The notes under the pieces were generated by a model. It did not search any database and had not been told where the DNA came from. It saw only the letters and a list, made by a program, of their open reading frames with translations. DNA of 64,000 bases from Pseudoalteromonas rubra (GTDB taxonomy: Bacteria > Pseudomonadota > Gammaproteobacteria > Enterobacterales > Alteromonadaceae), in NCBI RefSeq assembly GCF_005887115.1, contig NZ_PNCJ01000019.1, positions 99,510 to 163,509 of the forward strand. The letters are read 5' to 3'. Below are positions 43,719 to 52,996 of this stretch, piece by piece; the stretch's first letter is position 1; the number at the start of each line of letters is the position of its first letter. A program made the position numbers and the translations under genes.

Positions 43719-45680
43719 TTAGATTTTTCTTGCTACCTGCAAGGCTTCATAGATAGCTCTTTTGGCGTCGATAGCGGCCGCAAGCTTGGCACCCCCGATG
43801 ACATGTTGATTAGCAGACATCGCGTCTTTGTCGAACAAAGCATCATTCGATGTCTGACCAATACAGGCAACCACGGTATCTACGTCCAGAACGCGCTCTT
43901 CACCGCCTTGTTTAACCAGCAGGCCTTTATTATCAAATGAAATATACTCGCACTCGGCAATCTGTTCAACGTTATGGTGCTTGGCGACCGCCCGATGGAT
44001 CCACCCAGTCGTTTTACCCAAGTTGTTACCAAACCGACCCTCGCTGCGCTTAAGCATATAGAGCTTCTTACCTGTCGCACTGTCTGACGGTTGGCATTCA
44101 ATTCCCCACTGCGCTTTGAATTCTTCTATGCTTTGGTCTGCCTGTTCAGCCAAAAAAGCGACCATATCAAAGCCAATTCCACCGGCACCAAGAATCGCGA
44201 TTTTATCACCAAGCTCAACTTCTTTGCGGATCACCTCATCGTAAGCAAAAACACGCTTACCATCGCTACAGGTAATTCTGGATTGTCGAGGGCTGACCCC
44301 AGTTGCAAATACGATGTCATCGTATGACTGCGCCATGGATGACTCATACTCGCAGCCAAGTTTTAACTCGACACCTAAACGCTCAACTTCTTTCAGGAAG
44401 TAGTTCAGAGTGTATTTAAAATCTTCTTTGCCAGGTATCCGCATGGCCAGATTAAACTGCCCTCCTGCATGTTCATTCTTGTCAATCAGTGTCACCTTAT
44501 GGCCTTTTTTAGCCAGATAACAGCTTGCAGACAACCCTGCAGGTCCCGCCCCCACAACCAGCACTTGTTTAGGGCTGTTTGTGCGCTCCAAAGGATAATC
44601 CAGCTCGTACCCTGCCTGCGGATTAACAAGACAAGTAGCCCGTTTACCTTTAAACACATGGTCCAGACACCCCTGATTACAGCCAATGCAAATATTGATT
44701 TGTTCAGCCTTGTTCTGTGCGTACTTATTAAAAAACTCTGGGTCGGCAAGTAAAGGGCGCGCCATAGAAATCAGATCCGCCTCTCCCTGGTTGAGAATAT
44801 CATTAGCAAGCTCTGGGGTATTGATCCGATTAACCGCAACGACGGGAATATTCACGACATCTTTAAGACGCTTAGAGGCTTCACGAAAAGCCCCGGCCGG
44901 CACCATACTGGCAATTGTAGGAACACGTGCTTCGTGCCAGCCAATACCCGTATTAAGAATGTCTACACCTGCCTCTTCCAGCGCTCTGGCCTGAGCCGTA
45001 ACTTCCTGTGCAGTTGAACCATTAGGGATTAGATCCATGACTGACAAACGAAATACGATGATAAACTTGGCCGAAACCTTTTCACGTACAGCACGGACAA
45101 TCTCAACGGCCAATCGCATTCTGTTTTCCAGTGTACCGCCGTACAAGTCTTGACGCTTGTTTGTGTGATCGGCCATAAATTCGTTGATCAGATAGCCTTC
45201 AGATCCCATAATTTCAACACCGTCGTACCCTGCCTTTTCAGCCATTTTCGCAGATTTTGCAAAATCTTTAACTGTGTTGCGGATCATGCTCAGCGACATA
45301 GATTTGGGTGTGTAAGGGTTAATCGGTGCTTTAATTTCGCTGGGTGCAACATTAAAAGGATGATAAGCGTAGCGTCCGGCATGTAACAATTGAAGGCAAA
45401 TCTTGCCGCCGTGTTCATGCACAGCGTCTGTATATGCTCTGTGCTTAATAATGTCATAGCGACTATTAAACGAAGAAGATATCGGGGTGAGTTTGCCGCG
45501 CAAATTCGGGCTATAACCTCCGGTGATGATCAAGCCAACACCGCCTTTCGCGCGCTCCTCGTAAAAGGCTTTAAGTCGTTTCCTGTTATGCCATCCCTCT
45601 TCCAGGCCCGTGTGCATAGAGCCCATGACCAAGCGATTTCGCAAATCAGTGTTCTTCAATTGTAGTTTTTGTTCTAACAT
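43719..45680 (-). CDS. fadH: 2,4-dienoyl-CoA reductase (NADPH), FadH
   Basis: FadH reduces 2,4-dienoyl-CoA in the beta-oxidation of unsaturated fatty acids. The 653-residue protein has an N-terminal Old-Yellow-Enzyme-type FMN barrel (NRLVMGSMHTGLEEG, LQLLHAGRYAYHP) and the [4Fe-4S] motif CIGCNQGCLDHVFKGKRATC. The C-terminal half has an FAD-binding GAGPAGLSASCYLAKKGH and an NADPH-binding GAGGIGFDMVAFLA. I choose ATG 45680; a TTG at 45692 is less likely. A FadR-like site lies just upstream. Confidence 0.96.
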   Translation of the reverse strand: MLEQKLQLKNTDLRNRLVMGSMHTGLEEGWHNRKRLKAFYEERAKGGVGLIITGGYSPNLRGKLTPISSSFNSRYDIIKHRAYTDAVHEHGGKICLQLLHAGRYAYHPFNVAPSEIKAPINPYTPKSMSLSMIRNTVKDFAKSAKMAEKAGYDGVEIMGSEGYLINEFMADHTNKRQDLYGGTLENRMRLAVEIVRAVREKVSAKFIIVFRLSVMDLIPNGSTAQEVTAQARALEEAGVDILNTGIGWHEARVPTIASMVPAGAFREASKRLKDVVNIPVVAVNRINTPELANDILNQGEADLISMARPLLADPEFFNKYAQNKAEQINICIGCNQGCLDHVFKGKRATCLVNPQAGYELDYPLERTNSPKQVLVVGAGPAGLSASCYLAKKGHKVTLIDKNEHAGGQFNLAMRIPGKEDFKYTLNYFLKEVERLGVELKLGCEYESSMAQSYDDIVFATGVSPRQSRITCSDGKRVFAYDEVIRKEVELGDKIAILGAGGIGFDMVAFLAEQADQSIEEFKAQWGIECQPSDSATGKKLYMLKRSEGRFGNNLGKTTGWIHRAVAKHHNVEQIAECEYISFDNKGLLVKQGGEERVLDVDTVVACIGQTSNDALFDKDAMSANQHVIGGAKLAAAIDAKRAIYEALQVARKI

Positions 45681-45695
45681 TGCGTGCCCCAATGT

Positions 45696-45712
45696 AACTG
45701 GTCTTACCTGTG
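45696..45712. promoter_or_regulatory. Possible FadR operator upstream of fadH
   Basis: AACTGGTCTTACCTGTG keeps the AACTGGTC half of the FadR consensus and a weaker second half. It lies 16 bases before the fadH start. FadR represses fatty-acid degradation genes in gammaproteobacteria. No FadR gene is in the window. Confidence 0.4.
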
Positions 45713-45915
45713 AACATTAACGATTTTATATTTTTTCGCAAGCAAAAACCGCGACTAATTTCTTTGAAATAGCATATAGAGAGTAAAACCTGGCTATTTT
45801 TCACTCTATCATCAGCAAAATAATACTTAGTTACGTTTTTGTTCTAACGACTGAAGAGCAACTAAGTTATGATTAATATTGAGTACATTCCACTTAGACA
45901 TTCAGAGGTACGGCT

Positions 45916-47793
45916 TTGAAATTGATCGGTAAATTTTTTCTTGGTATCTGGCACGCGCTGAACTTTTCACGCCGCCTGGTTCTCAACTTTTTGTTCTTTT
46001 TCCTCATCATCGCGGCAGTCATAGCTGCACTCCCAGCGGAAAAAGAACCACAGATTGCACAAAGCAGTGTATTGCGCCTTAACCTATCCGGAAAACTGGT
46101 TGAGCAGCTCACTTATGTGGATCCAGTTGATGCAGCAATGGGAGACATTTTTGGTAAGCAAGACATGCCAAAAGAAATGTTGGTTGATGACGTTGTTGAT
46201 ACCATTAATATTGCCGCAAATGATGCTCGTATTAAGGCACTCTATTTAGATTTACGACATATGCATTACGCTCACCTCGACAAGTTACGCGACATTGCAA
46301 GTGCCATAGAGGTATTTAAAGCCGCTAATAAAAAAGTGTTCGCACATGGCCCTTATTTTAGTCAGTCTCAGTATTATCTGGCTGCCCATGCTGATGAAGT
46401 TTCCATCCATCCCTACGGTGGTATTAATATCAGTGGCTATGGCTCTTATCCTATGTACTTTAAAGATGCTCTTGAAAAGCTCAAAGTCACTCAGCATATC
46501 TTCCGCGTTGGCACTTATAAATCAGCGGTAGAACCTTTTATTCGTAATGATATGTCTGAGGCAGCTAAAGAAGCCAATCAAATGTGGCTCAATGCCCTGT
46601 GGGCCCAGTACAAGCAAGATGTAGCGAATAAGCGCGGATTTGATACTGCAAACTTTGACGAAACATTAACCCAGTTTGTTGATAAAATGGCCTCTGTGAC
46701 CGGTGACTCTGCGCAGTTTGCCGTCAAGTATGGCTGGGTTGATAAGCTTGAAACTGATCAGGAGTTCAATCAAAAGCTCATTGATTTGGTCGGGACTCAG
46801 GACAACGGAAAGCGGTTCAAACAAGTCGCATTTGAAGACTATTATAATGCCGTGTCGACTGATGGCTTTGGCGTAAACCCATTTACAGATAAAGTGGCCG
46901 TAGTCGTTGCCAAAGGTAACATCGTTGACGGTAAACGTAAGGCTGGCATGATAGGAGGCGACTCTACTGCGGCACTACTGCGCAAAGCAAGGCTGGACGA
47001 AAAAGTAAAAGCCGTTGTGTTAAGAATCGATTCCGGTGGCGGGAGCATGTTTGCATCTGAAATCATTCGTAATGAAGTACTGGCCATTAAAGCCGCAGGA
47101 AAACCTGTTATTGCCTCTATGGGGTCAGTCGCAGCATCGGGTGGATATTGGATTGCCGCTTCAGCCAATGAAATCTGGGCATCGCCTAGTACGATTACCG
47201 GCTCGATCGGTGTATTCGGCACTATTCTAACTTTTGAAAACTCTCTAAAAGAACTTGGGATCTATTCAGATGGTGTCGCCACCACTGAGCTAAAATCTTC
47301 CTCTTTGGCTCGAGGCTTGGATCCTAAATTTGCACATGTACTACAGATGGGCGTAGAAGACGCTTATAACAAATTTATTTCTGTTATTGCAGATTCACGA
47401 AACCTGGCTGTCTCAGATGTCGATAATGTTGCTCAAGGCAGAGTGTGGCTTGCGACTCAGGCACACGAATTTGGGTTAATAGACAAACTGGGAACCAAAC
47501 AAGATGCGATCGAGGCAGCCGCTCAATTAGCGAACCTTGAGCATTATGATGTCTACACTGTTGAGCAAACGCTGTCAGAAAAAGAACAGCTGCTCCAGGA
47601 TATTTTCGGCTCTGCGACAATCCAGTCACTGTTGTCAACGCCGGACAATCAAACAACTCAGATAAGCTCCTTAGCAAATCAGGGCGTAAACCGGCTCCTA
47701 AATCAGGTCAAGCATAGTGCCACCGTAATTGCACAGTTTAATGATCCGAACAACATCTATACCTTGTGTACAACGTGTGTTGTCGCAGAATAG
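45916..47793 (+). CDS. sppA: Signal peptide peptidase SppA (protease IV, long form)
   Basis: SppA degrades cleaved signal peptides at the inner membrane. The 625-residue protein starts with TTG after an AGAGG site and has one N-terminal membrane helix (LVLNFLFFFLIIAAVIAALP). The catalytic Lys is K202 (VGTYKSAVEPF) and the Ser is S408 (SVAASGGYWIA), in the two halves of the tandem fold, as in E. coli SppA. GSIGVFG follows the Ser. It is monocistronic, with a terminator at 47844. Confidence 0.96.
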   Translation: MKLIGKFFLGIWHALNFSRRLVLNFLFFFLIIAAVIAALPAEKEPQIAQSSVLRLNLSGKLVEQLTYVDPVDAAMGDIFGKQDMPKEMLVDDVVDTINIAANDARIKALYLDLRHMHYAHLDKLRDIASAIEVFKAANKKVFAHGPYFSQSQYYLAAHADEVSIHPYGGINISGYGSYPMYFKDALEKLKVTQHIFRVGTYKSAVEPFIRNDMSEAAKEANQMWLNALWAQYKQDVANKRGFDTANFDETLTQFVDKMASVTGDSAQFAVKYGWVDKLETDQEFNQKLIDLVGTQDNGKRFKQVAFEDYYNAVSTDGFGVNPFTDKVAVVVAKGNIVDGKRKAGMIGGDSTAALLRKARLDEKVKAVVLRIDSGGGSMFASEIIRNEVLAIKAAGKPVIASMGSVAASGGYWIAASANEIWASPSTITGSIGVFGTILTFENSLKELGIYSDGVATTELKSSSLARGLDPKFAHVLQMGVEDAYNKFISVIADSRNLAVSDVDNVAQGRVWLATQAHEFGLIDKLGTKQDAIEAAAQLANLEHYDVYTVEQTLSEKEQLLQDIFGSATIQSLLSTPDNQTTQISSLANQGVNRLLNQVKHSATVIAQFNDPNNIYTLCTTCVVAE

Positions 47794-47843
47794 AGAATGT
47801 CTCTTTGATTTGACTGCATTGTGATGCTGCAGTTGATATAATT

Positions 47844-47872
47844 AGCCCGGACTGAATTCCGGGCTTTTTTTT
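47844..47872 (+). terminator. Terminator after sppA
   Basis: AGCCCGGA-CTGAAT-TCCGGGCT pairs over eight bases, followed by a long T run. Only 10 bases separate it from ansA, which may therefore need an internal promoter or readthrough. Confidence 0.85.
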
Positions 47873-47882
47873 AGGTAGCAGA

Positions 47883-48893
47883 ATGAAAAGAAAAAAAATC
47901 TATATCGCCTACACTGGCGGTACAATTGGTATGAAGCAATCCAGCCGGGGCTATGTCCCAGTTGCCGGCTATTTGACTGAAACGGTCAAAAGTAATGCCG
48001 AATTTACCCGAGAAGAAATGCCCCTGTTCGACATTCATGAATACTGCCCGCTTATAGATTCGTCGGATATGTCCCCACTGCACTGGCAACTGATAGCTGA
48101 TGACATAAAAAGCAAGTACGAAGAGTATGACGGGTTCGTAGTGCTTCATGGCACAGACACCATGGCATATACAGCATCAGCATTGTCATTTATGTTTGAG
48201 AATCTGACTAAACCGGTGATCATAACGGGCTCTCAGATCCCCTTGTCTCAGCTTCGCTCTGACGGCCAGGTTAATTTGCTTAACGCAATGTACCTTGCTG
48301 CGAATTATCCCATTGCTGAGGTGAGCCTGTTTTTCAATAATAAATTGTTCCGTGGCAACAGAGCTATAAAAGCGCATGCTGACGGGTTTGACGCTTTTGC
48401 ATCACCGAATATGGCACCGCTTGCACAAGCAGGTATTAATATTCAGTTGATCGAAGGTCAGTTGAGTCCATACGTCGATCAAGCCTTGCGGGTTACATCT
48501 ATAGCGTCACAACCAATCGGCGTATTGCACCTTTACCCCGGGATAAGCAGTACCATAGTAACTAATGTCCTGCAAAGTGATATTAAGGCACTTATTCTGC
48601 TCAGCTTTGGCGTCGGTAATGCGCCACAGCAAGAGGATATTCTCAGTGCGCTGAAAGCGGCTTCAGATAAAGGCGTTGTTATTGTGAATTTAACCCAATG
48701 TATTCAGGGCCAGGTCAATATGGGTGGCTATGCGACTGGTAATGCTCTACTTAACTGTGGCGTTATTAGTGGCTACGACATGACACTTGAAGCCTGTTTG
48801 ACTAAATTACACTATCTATTCAGTCAAGACCTTGAACTAGAGACAGTTCGCCATCTTATGCAGGACAACCTGCGTGGTGAGTTGACCCGATAA
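47883..48893 (+). CDS. ansA: Type I (cytoplasmic) L-asparaginase
   Basis: The enzyme hydrolyses asparagine to aspartate and ammonia. The 336-residue protein has IYIAYTGGTIGMKQSS with the first catalytic Thr and GFVVLHGTDTMAYTASALSFM with the second catalytic Thr-Asp. It has no signal peptide, which places it with AnsA rather than periplasmic AnsB. It lies directly behind the sppA terminator. Confidence 0.95.
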   Translation: MKRKKIYIAYTGGTIGMKQSSRGYVPVAGYLTETVKSNAEFTREEMPLFDIHEYCPLIDSSDMSPLHWQLIADDIKSKYEEYDGFVVLHGTDTMAYTASALSFMFENLTKPVIITGSQIPLSQLRSDGQVNLLNAMYLAANYPIAEVSLFFNNKLFRGNRAIKAHADGFDAFASPNMAPLAQAGINIQLIEGQLSPYVDQALRVTSIASQPIGVLHLYPGISSTIVTNVLQSDIKALILLSFGVGNAPQQEDILSALKAASDKGVVIVNLTQCIQGQVNMGGYATGNALLNCGVISGYDMTLEACLTKLHYLFSQDLELETVRHLMQDNLRGELTR

Positions 48894-48911
48894 ACAAGTT
48901 CCTCGATACAT

Positions 48912-48948
48912 AAAAAGCCCGGAAGTCGTTTCAACCTCCGGGCTTTTT
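48912..48948 (+). terminator. Bidirectional terminator between ansA and gnd
   Basis: AAAAAGCCCGGA and TCCGGGCTTTTT pair over 12 bases with a 13-base loop. Both strands end in T runs, serving the convergent ansA and gnd genes. Confidence 0.9.
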
Positions 48949-48961
48949 AGAAGTTCTGCAA

Positions 48962-50335
48962 TTATCTCACTTTAGCAGCTATCTCTGTCAGGTCGGTCAA
49001 ATGGCATGACTCTCCACTGTGCGTTTTGATGCCATGCTCACCAAAGTAGTCTCGCTGTGCTTGTACTAAGTGACCATTACTAGGTGTGCTCAGTGTCGCA
49101 ATGTAGGTTTGCGTTGAAGTGAGTACAGGGAATGCAAGGCCACTTTGAATAGCTTGCCCAGCTACTTTACGTAGGGCATTTGCAGGCCCTTGCAGAGTAT
49201 CAATGAATTCAACCCCTTTGGCGATATCATCCAGATAATCTGCTCGAATGATACAACCCGCGCGCCATGTTTGAAGCGTCTTATCTAAATCTACTTTCCA
49301 TTGGTGAGATCTGGATGCACCTTTGATAAGTGCAAGGCCCTGACGATAACAAAGCAGGCTGGCAAAATAGAATGCATCTCGTAGCTCGGAAAGGTCCAGC
49401 TCTACGCTATTCGTATCACGATTAGCATAGGTCATTTCTTTCGCAGCTGGTGTGTCTATCGTATTAGTCAAATGCCTTGCCTGCACCGCTGCAACCAAAG
49501 AAGGTACCGCAATACCCAGTTCCAGTGCATTTTGTGCTGTCCAAAGCCCCGTGCCCTTAGCACCTACTTTATTATCAATCAGATCAACAATAGGCTCATT
49601 TTTTTCATTCTCCAGGCTAAGAATATGGCTGGATATTGCCAGAAGATAACTGTTGAGTTGCCCTTCTGACCATTCTTTAAATACCTCAGCGACCTGGGCC
49701 GGCGTTCGACCTGTGCCGATCCGCAACAACTGATACATCTCCGCAATCAATTGCATCAATGCGTACTCAATGCCATTGTGTACCATTTTTACAAAATGAC
49801 CGCTGGCAGATTGACCGACACGCGCGAAGCAGGATTCACCGTTATGTGTGGCCGCCACTTTTTCAAACCAAGGGATCAAACGTTCCCAACCGCCTTCTGA
49901 CCCGCTGGCCATCATGGCTGGACCATGTCGAGCACCTTCCGCACCGCCGGATATCCCCATTGTGGCAAACTCAAATTTATTCTGGTATTTAAGTTTACGA
50001 GCAATACCATCTTTGTAGTTGCTGTTACCACAATCGACAATAATGTCACCCTTTTCTACACCGGCTTCGATTAAATCCTGGCACACCTTATCCACCAGCT
50101 CACCGGCCGGTACCAACAGCAAAACGGATCTAGGTGTGTCCAACCGTTTTACCATGTCAGCAAGATCGGAAACTATGTGAAGGCGCTCGGCAATACCCAA
50201 TGACTGCGCGCAACTCAACAACTCGGCGCCTGCATCCGGGTTTTTATCATAGGCGACTAATGTCATGCCCTGTTCTACTAAATTTAGCGCGAGGTTTTTC
50301 CCCATCACACCCAAACCAACTAATGCAACTTGCAT
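48962..50335 (-). CDS. gnd: 6-phosphogluconate dehydrogenase, decarboxylating
   Basis: The enzyme makes ribulose 5-phosphate, CO2 and NADPH in the pentose phosphate pathway. The 457-residue protein has the dinucleotide fold GLGVMGKNLALNLVEQG, DCGNSNYKD, the catalytic GISGGAEGARHGPAMMASG and the KMVHNGIEYALMQLIAE helix. It is about ten residues shorter than E. coli Gnd. It is divergent from pykA, with about 320 bases between. Confidence 0.95.
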   Translation of the reverse strand: MQVALVGLGVMGKNLALNLVEQGMTLVAYDKNPDAGAELLSCAQSLGIAERLHIVSDLADMVKRLDTPRSVLLLVPAGELVDKVCQDLIEAGVEKGDIIVDCGNSNYKDGIARKLKYQNKFEFATMGISGGAEGARHGPAMMASGSEGGWERLIPWFEKVAATHNGESCFARVGQSASGHFVKMVHNGIEYALMQLIAEMYQLLRIGTGRTPAQVAEVFKEWSEGQLNSYLLAISSHILSLENEKNEPIVDLIDNKVGAKGTGLWTAQNALELGIAVPSLVAAVQARHLTNTIDTPAAKEMTYANRDTNSVELDLSELRDAFYFASLLCYRQGLALIKGASRSHQWKVDLDKTLQTWRAGCIIRADYLDDIAKGVEFIDTLQGPANALRKVAGQAIQSGLAFPVLTSTQTYIATLSTPSNGHLVQAQRDYFGEHGIKTHSGESCHLTDLTEIAAKVR

Positions 50336-50506
50336 TAAGTTTCCTCCTCGGTAACAAATTCTATACTATATCGGTAACGCACCTTAATTATACCCCAGCT
50401 GAGTAGGATATACAGCAGTGCACAACTTACCTAACCGACCCACACAACTGTTTGAAAATCAGACAAAACCAAATAAGTGCGGCTAGTCATTGACAAAAAG
50501 TCATGA

Positions 50507-50535
50507 TTGACGACACCTGACACCGGTGTCATAAT
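50507..50535 (+). promoter_or_regulatory. Probable pykA promoter
   Basis: TTGACG (50507-50512) and CATAAT (50530-50535) are exactly 17 bases apart and both match sigma-70 hexamers at five of six. The 5' leader would be about 113 bases. Confidence 0.6.
50518..50531. promoter_or_regulatory. LacI-family-type palindrome in the pykA promoter spacer
   Basis: TGACACCGGTGTCA is a perfect 14-base palindrome with a central CG, the form used by LacI-family sugar regulators. It sits between the -35 and -10 of the pykA promoter. The cognate regulator is not in the window; a sugar-acid or sugar-phosphate response is an inference. Confidence 0.5.
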
Positions 50536-50654
50536 CAGTTCATATAGATGATATAATTTAATTTGCATGTTAAAAAGGGCTATAAGATATTTCTTTCTTA
50601 AAACCCAGCAAGTTAACCAGAAAAGTCACCGAGACAAGCCAACAGGAGAACCTG

Positions 50655-52088
50655 ATGCTTAGACGCACAAAAATTGTAGCAACACTTGGGCCAGCTACAG
50701 ACAGAGATAATAACTTAGAAAAAATCATTCGCGCAGGCGCAAACGTTGTCCGCTTAAACTTCTCCCACGGAGTCGCACAAGATCACAAAGACCGGGCTCA
50801 GGCGGTCAGAGAGATCGCAAAAAAACTCAATAAACACGTATCAATTCTGGCAGATTTACAAGGGCCAAAAATTCGGGTATCGACGTTCAAAGACGGCAAG
50901 GTAGATTTGGCTGTAGGCGCTAAATTTACACTGGATGCAGAGCTAGAAAAAGGCGAAGGTACCATCGAGTCAGTTGGTATCGACTACAAAGAGCTGCCGA
51001 ATGATGTTAAAGCGGGTGATTTGCTACTATTAAACGACGGACTTATTCAATTAACTGTCGACTCTGTAGCAGGTAACAAAGTACATTGCACCGTCACTGT
51101 AGGTGGCGCTCTGTCGAACAATAAAGGGATTAACCGACTAGGTGGTGGATTAACAGCACCTGCATTTACTGAAAAAGACAAGCAGGACTTACTCACCGCC
51201 ACAGAGATAGGCGTTGATTACATTGCAGTTTCTTTCCCTCGAAGCGGTGAAGACATGCGCTATGTACGCGGGCTTGCAGAACAAGCAGGGTCAGATGCAC
51301 AGTTACTCGCTAAAATTGAACGCGCAGAAGCCGTTGAGTCTGTTGAAGCGATTGACGACATTGTATTGGCCTCGGATGCCGTGATGGTTGCCCGTGGTGA
51401 TCTGGGGGTTGAAATTGGCGATGCTGCATTAGTTGGTAAACAAAAACAAATCATTAGTCGTGCTCGTTCACTGAACAGAACAGTGATCACAGCAACACAA
51501 ATGATGGAGTCTATGATAGACAACCCCATGCCAACCCGCGCTGAAGTAATGGACGTTGCGAATGCCGTTCTTGACGGAACAGATGCCGTTATGTTGTCAG
51601 CTGAGACGGCCGCTGGTGATTATCCGGAAGAGACTGTTGCAACAATGGCGCGTGTTTGTCTGGGTGCTGAATCTCAGCCACAAACCCATATTTCAAAGCA
51701 CCGTTTGGACAGCATGTTTACCGACACGTCAGAGACTCTGGCTCTGTCTGCAATGTATGCCGCCAACCACCTGACTTCAGTAAAAGCGATAGTGGCACTC
51801 ACAGAATCAGGGAATACCGCGAAGTTAATGTCTAGAATTAGCTCTGGCTTGCCAATCTACTCATTATCACGACATGCCAGAACGTTAGGACAGACCGCAC
51901 TTTATCGAGGCGTTTATCCGGTTTATTTTGACTCTACTAAATGCAGTGAAGAATCAACCGTTCGCGATGCGCTAAATACACTGGTAGAAACAGGTGCGCT
52001 GGAACAAGGCGACACGGTGATCCTGACTCACGGCGACGTTATGGAAACTATTGGTGCAACCAATACAATGAAAATTGTCACCGTTTAA
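50655..52088 (+). CDS. pykA: Pyruvate kinase (PykA type)
   Basis: Converts phosphoenolpyruvate and ADP to pyruvate and ATP. The 477-residue protein aligns with E. coli PykA (type II): RRTKIVATLGPATDRDNN, the Arg/Lys core LADLQGPKIRVSTF, VMVARGDLGVEIG and ITATQMMESMIDNPMPTRAE. GGAG eight bases before the ATG sets the start. PykA rather than PykF is favoured by the GDAALVGKQK-like region and by overall match. Confidence 0.96.
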   Translation: MLRRTKIVATLGPATDRDNNLEKIIRAGANVVRLNFSHGVAQDHKDRAQAVREIAKKLNKHVSILADLQGPKIRVSTFKDGKVDLAVGAKFTLDAELEKGEGTIESVGIDYKELPNDVKAGDLLLLNDGLIQLTVDSVAGNKVHCTVTVGGALSNNKGINRLGGGLTAPAFTEKDKQDLLTATEIGVDYIAVSFPRSGEDMRYVRGLAEQAGSDAQLLAKIERAEAVESVEAIDDIVLASDAVMVARGDLGVEIGDAALVGKQKQIISRARSLNRTVITATQMMESMIDNPMPTRAEVMDVANAVLDGTDAVMLSAETAAGDYPEETVATMARVCLGAESQPQTHISKHRLDSMFTDTSETLALSAMYAANHLTSVKAIVALTESGNTAKLMSRISSGLPIYSLSRHARTLGQTALYRGVYPVYFDSTKCSEESTVRDALNTLVETGALEQGDTVILTHGDVMETIGATNTMKIVTV

Positions 52089-52167
52089 ATAATGATGGTC
52101 CGGGTGGCATGTCTGCCCGGATATACCCTACCCTTCACCATTTAATCAAAGAGCTGCCTAATACGTA

Positions 52168-52992
52168 TTAGCTTGCTAAAGCAGCTTTTACTTTGTCTCT
52201 GTAACTACGGCTTACTTTAAGCTCCTGACCATTCTCCAGTACTAATAAGTACTCTCCGCTACTTTGTGTTACCAGCTTACTAATTTGCTTGGTATTAACG
52301 ATGGCAGAACGATGAACACGTACAAACAACTTAGGGTCTAATTCCTGCTCAAGTTCTTTCATTGTTTTGCGCAGAATGTGTGTCTGACCGTCAGAGCAAT
52401 GTAAACACATGTAATCTCCAGCTGCATCAATCCACTGGATCGATGCAGCAGATACACGAATGATCTCTCCTTGCTCTTTTACTGCAATCGACTCAGGGTA
52501 CTTCTTGTCTTCAATGGTGTCGCCTGTAGCCAGTTTACGCAGGATTTCTTCGCAATTATTACCAGTGATACCGGCAACGAAGCTGGCGAGCTTTTTCTTG
52601 TGAGCATTGTCTTGTTGTGTTTTCAAATAGCTATGCACTTTTTCAACCGCCTGTTTTAGTCTGTTGTCATCTACGGGCTTTAGGATGTAATCTAAAGCAT
52701 GAATTTCAAAGGCTTTTACTGCATAATGATCAAAAGCAGTGACAAACACGATGGCAGGCAGTGGCTTCACACTTTCACTAAGCGCCCTGGCTACTTCAAA
52801 ACCATTCATGGTTGGCATCTGAATGTCTAGAAATACGAGATCTATCTGCTGACTTGCGCATAACTCAAGCGCCTGCTCTCCTGAGCTACACAACTCGATA
52901 ACTTCTATCTCTTCAATCTGTTTTAAGCGCACCGCCAGGCCTTTTCTGGCTAGGGACTCATCATCTACAATTAGTGTTCTGATTTTGCTCAT
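52168..52992 (-). CDS. LytR/AlgR-family response regulator
   Basis: A 274-residue two-component regulator. The receiver domain has TLIVDDESLARKGL and the phosphoacceptor Asp in VFLDIQMPTMNGFE, with VFVTAFDHYAVKAFEIHALDY near the output surface. A C-terminal LytTR DNA-binding domain follows (DAAGDYMCLHCSDG, FVRVHRSAIVNTKQISKL). I choose ATG 52992, four bases after the kinase stop; ATG 53016 overlaps the kinase gene. It is the partner of the upstream histidine kinase. The targets are unknown. Confidence 0.94.
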   Translation of the reverse strand: MSKIRTLIVDDESLARKGLAVRLKQIEEIEVIELCSSGEQALELCASQQIDLVFLDIQMPTMNGFEVARALSESVKPLPAIVFVTAFDHYAVKAFEIHALDYILKPVDDNRLKQAVEKVHSYLKTQQDNAHKKKLASFVAGITGNNCEEILRKLATGDTIEDKKYPESIAVKEQGEIIRVSAASIQWIDAAGDYMCLHCSDGQTHILRKTMKELEQELDPKLFVRVHRSAIVNTKQISKLVTQSSGEYLLVLENGQELKVSRSYRDKVKAALAS

Positions 52993-52996
52993 TACT

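Larger units (their letters stand above)
50336..50654. other. Divergent control region between gnd and pykA
   Basis: The 319 bases carry a good pykA promoter with an internal palindrome (separate entries). The gnd side has no obvious hexamer pair. No gene is seen. I found no clear HexR-type TGTAATTAAATTACA element, although the AT-rich tract near 50550 superficially resembles one. Confidence 0.5.

Noticed and set aside
50540..50575. HexR site upstream of pykA or gnd
   Set aside because: The AT-rich stretch resembles TGTAATTAAATTACA only loosely and lacks symmetry.
52095..52125. Terminator after pykA
   Set aside because: TCCGGG and CCCGGA can pair, but no T run follows on either strand within a useful distance.
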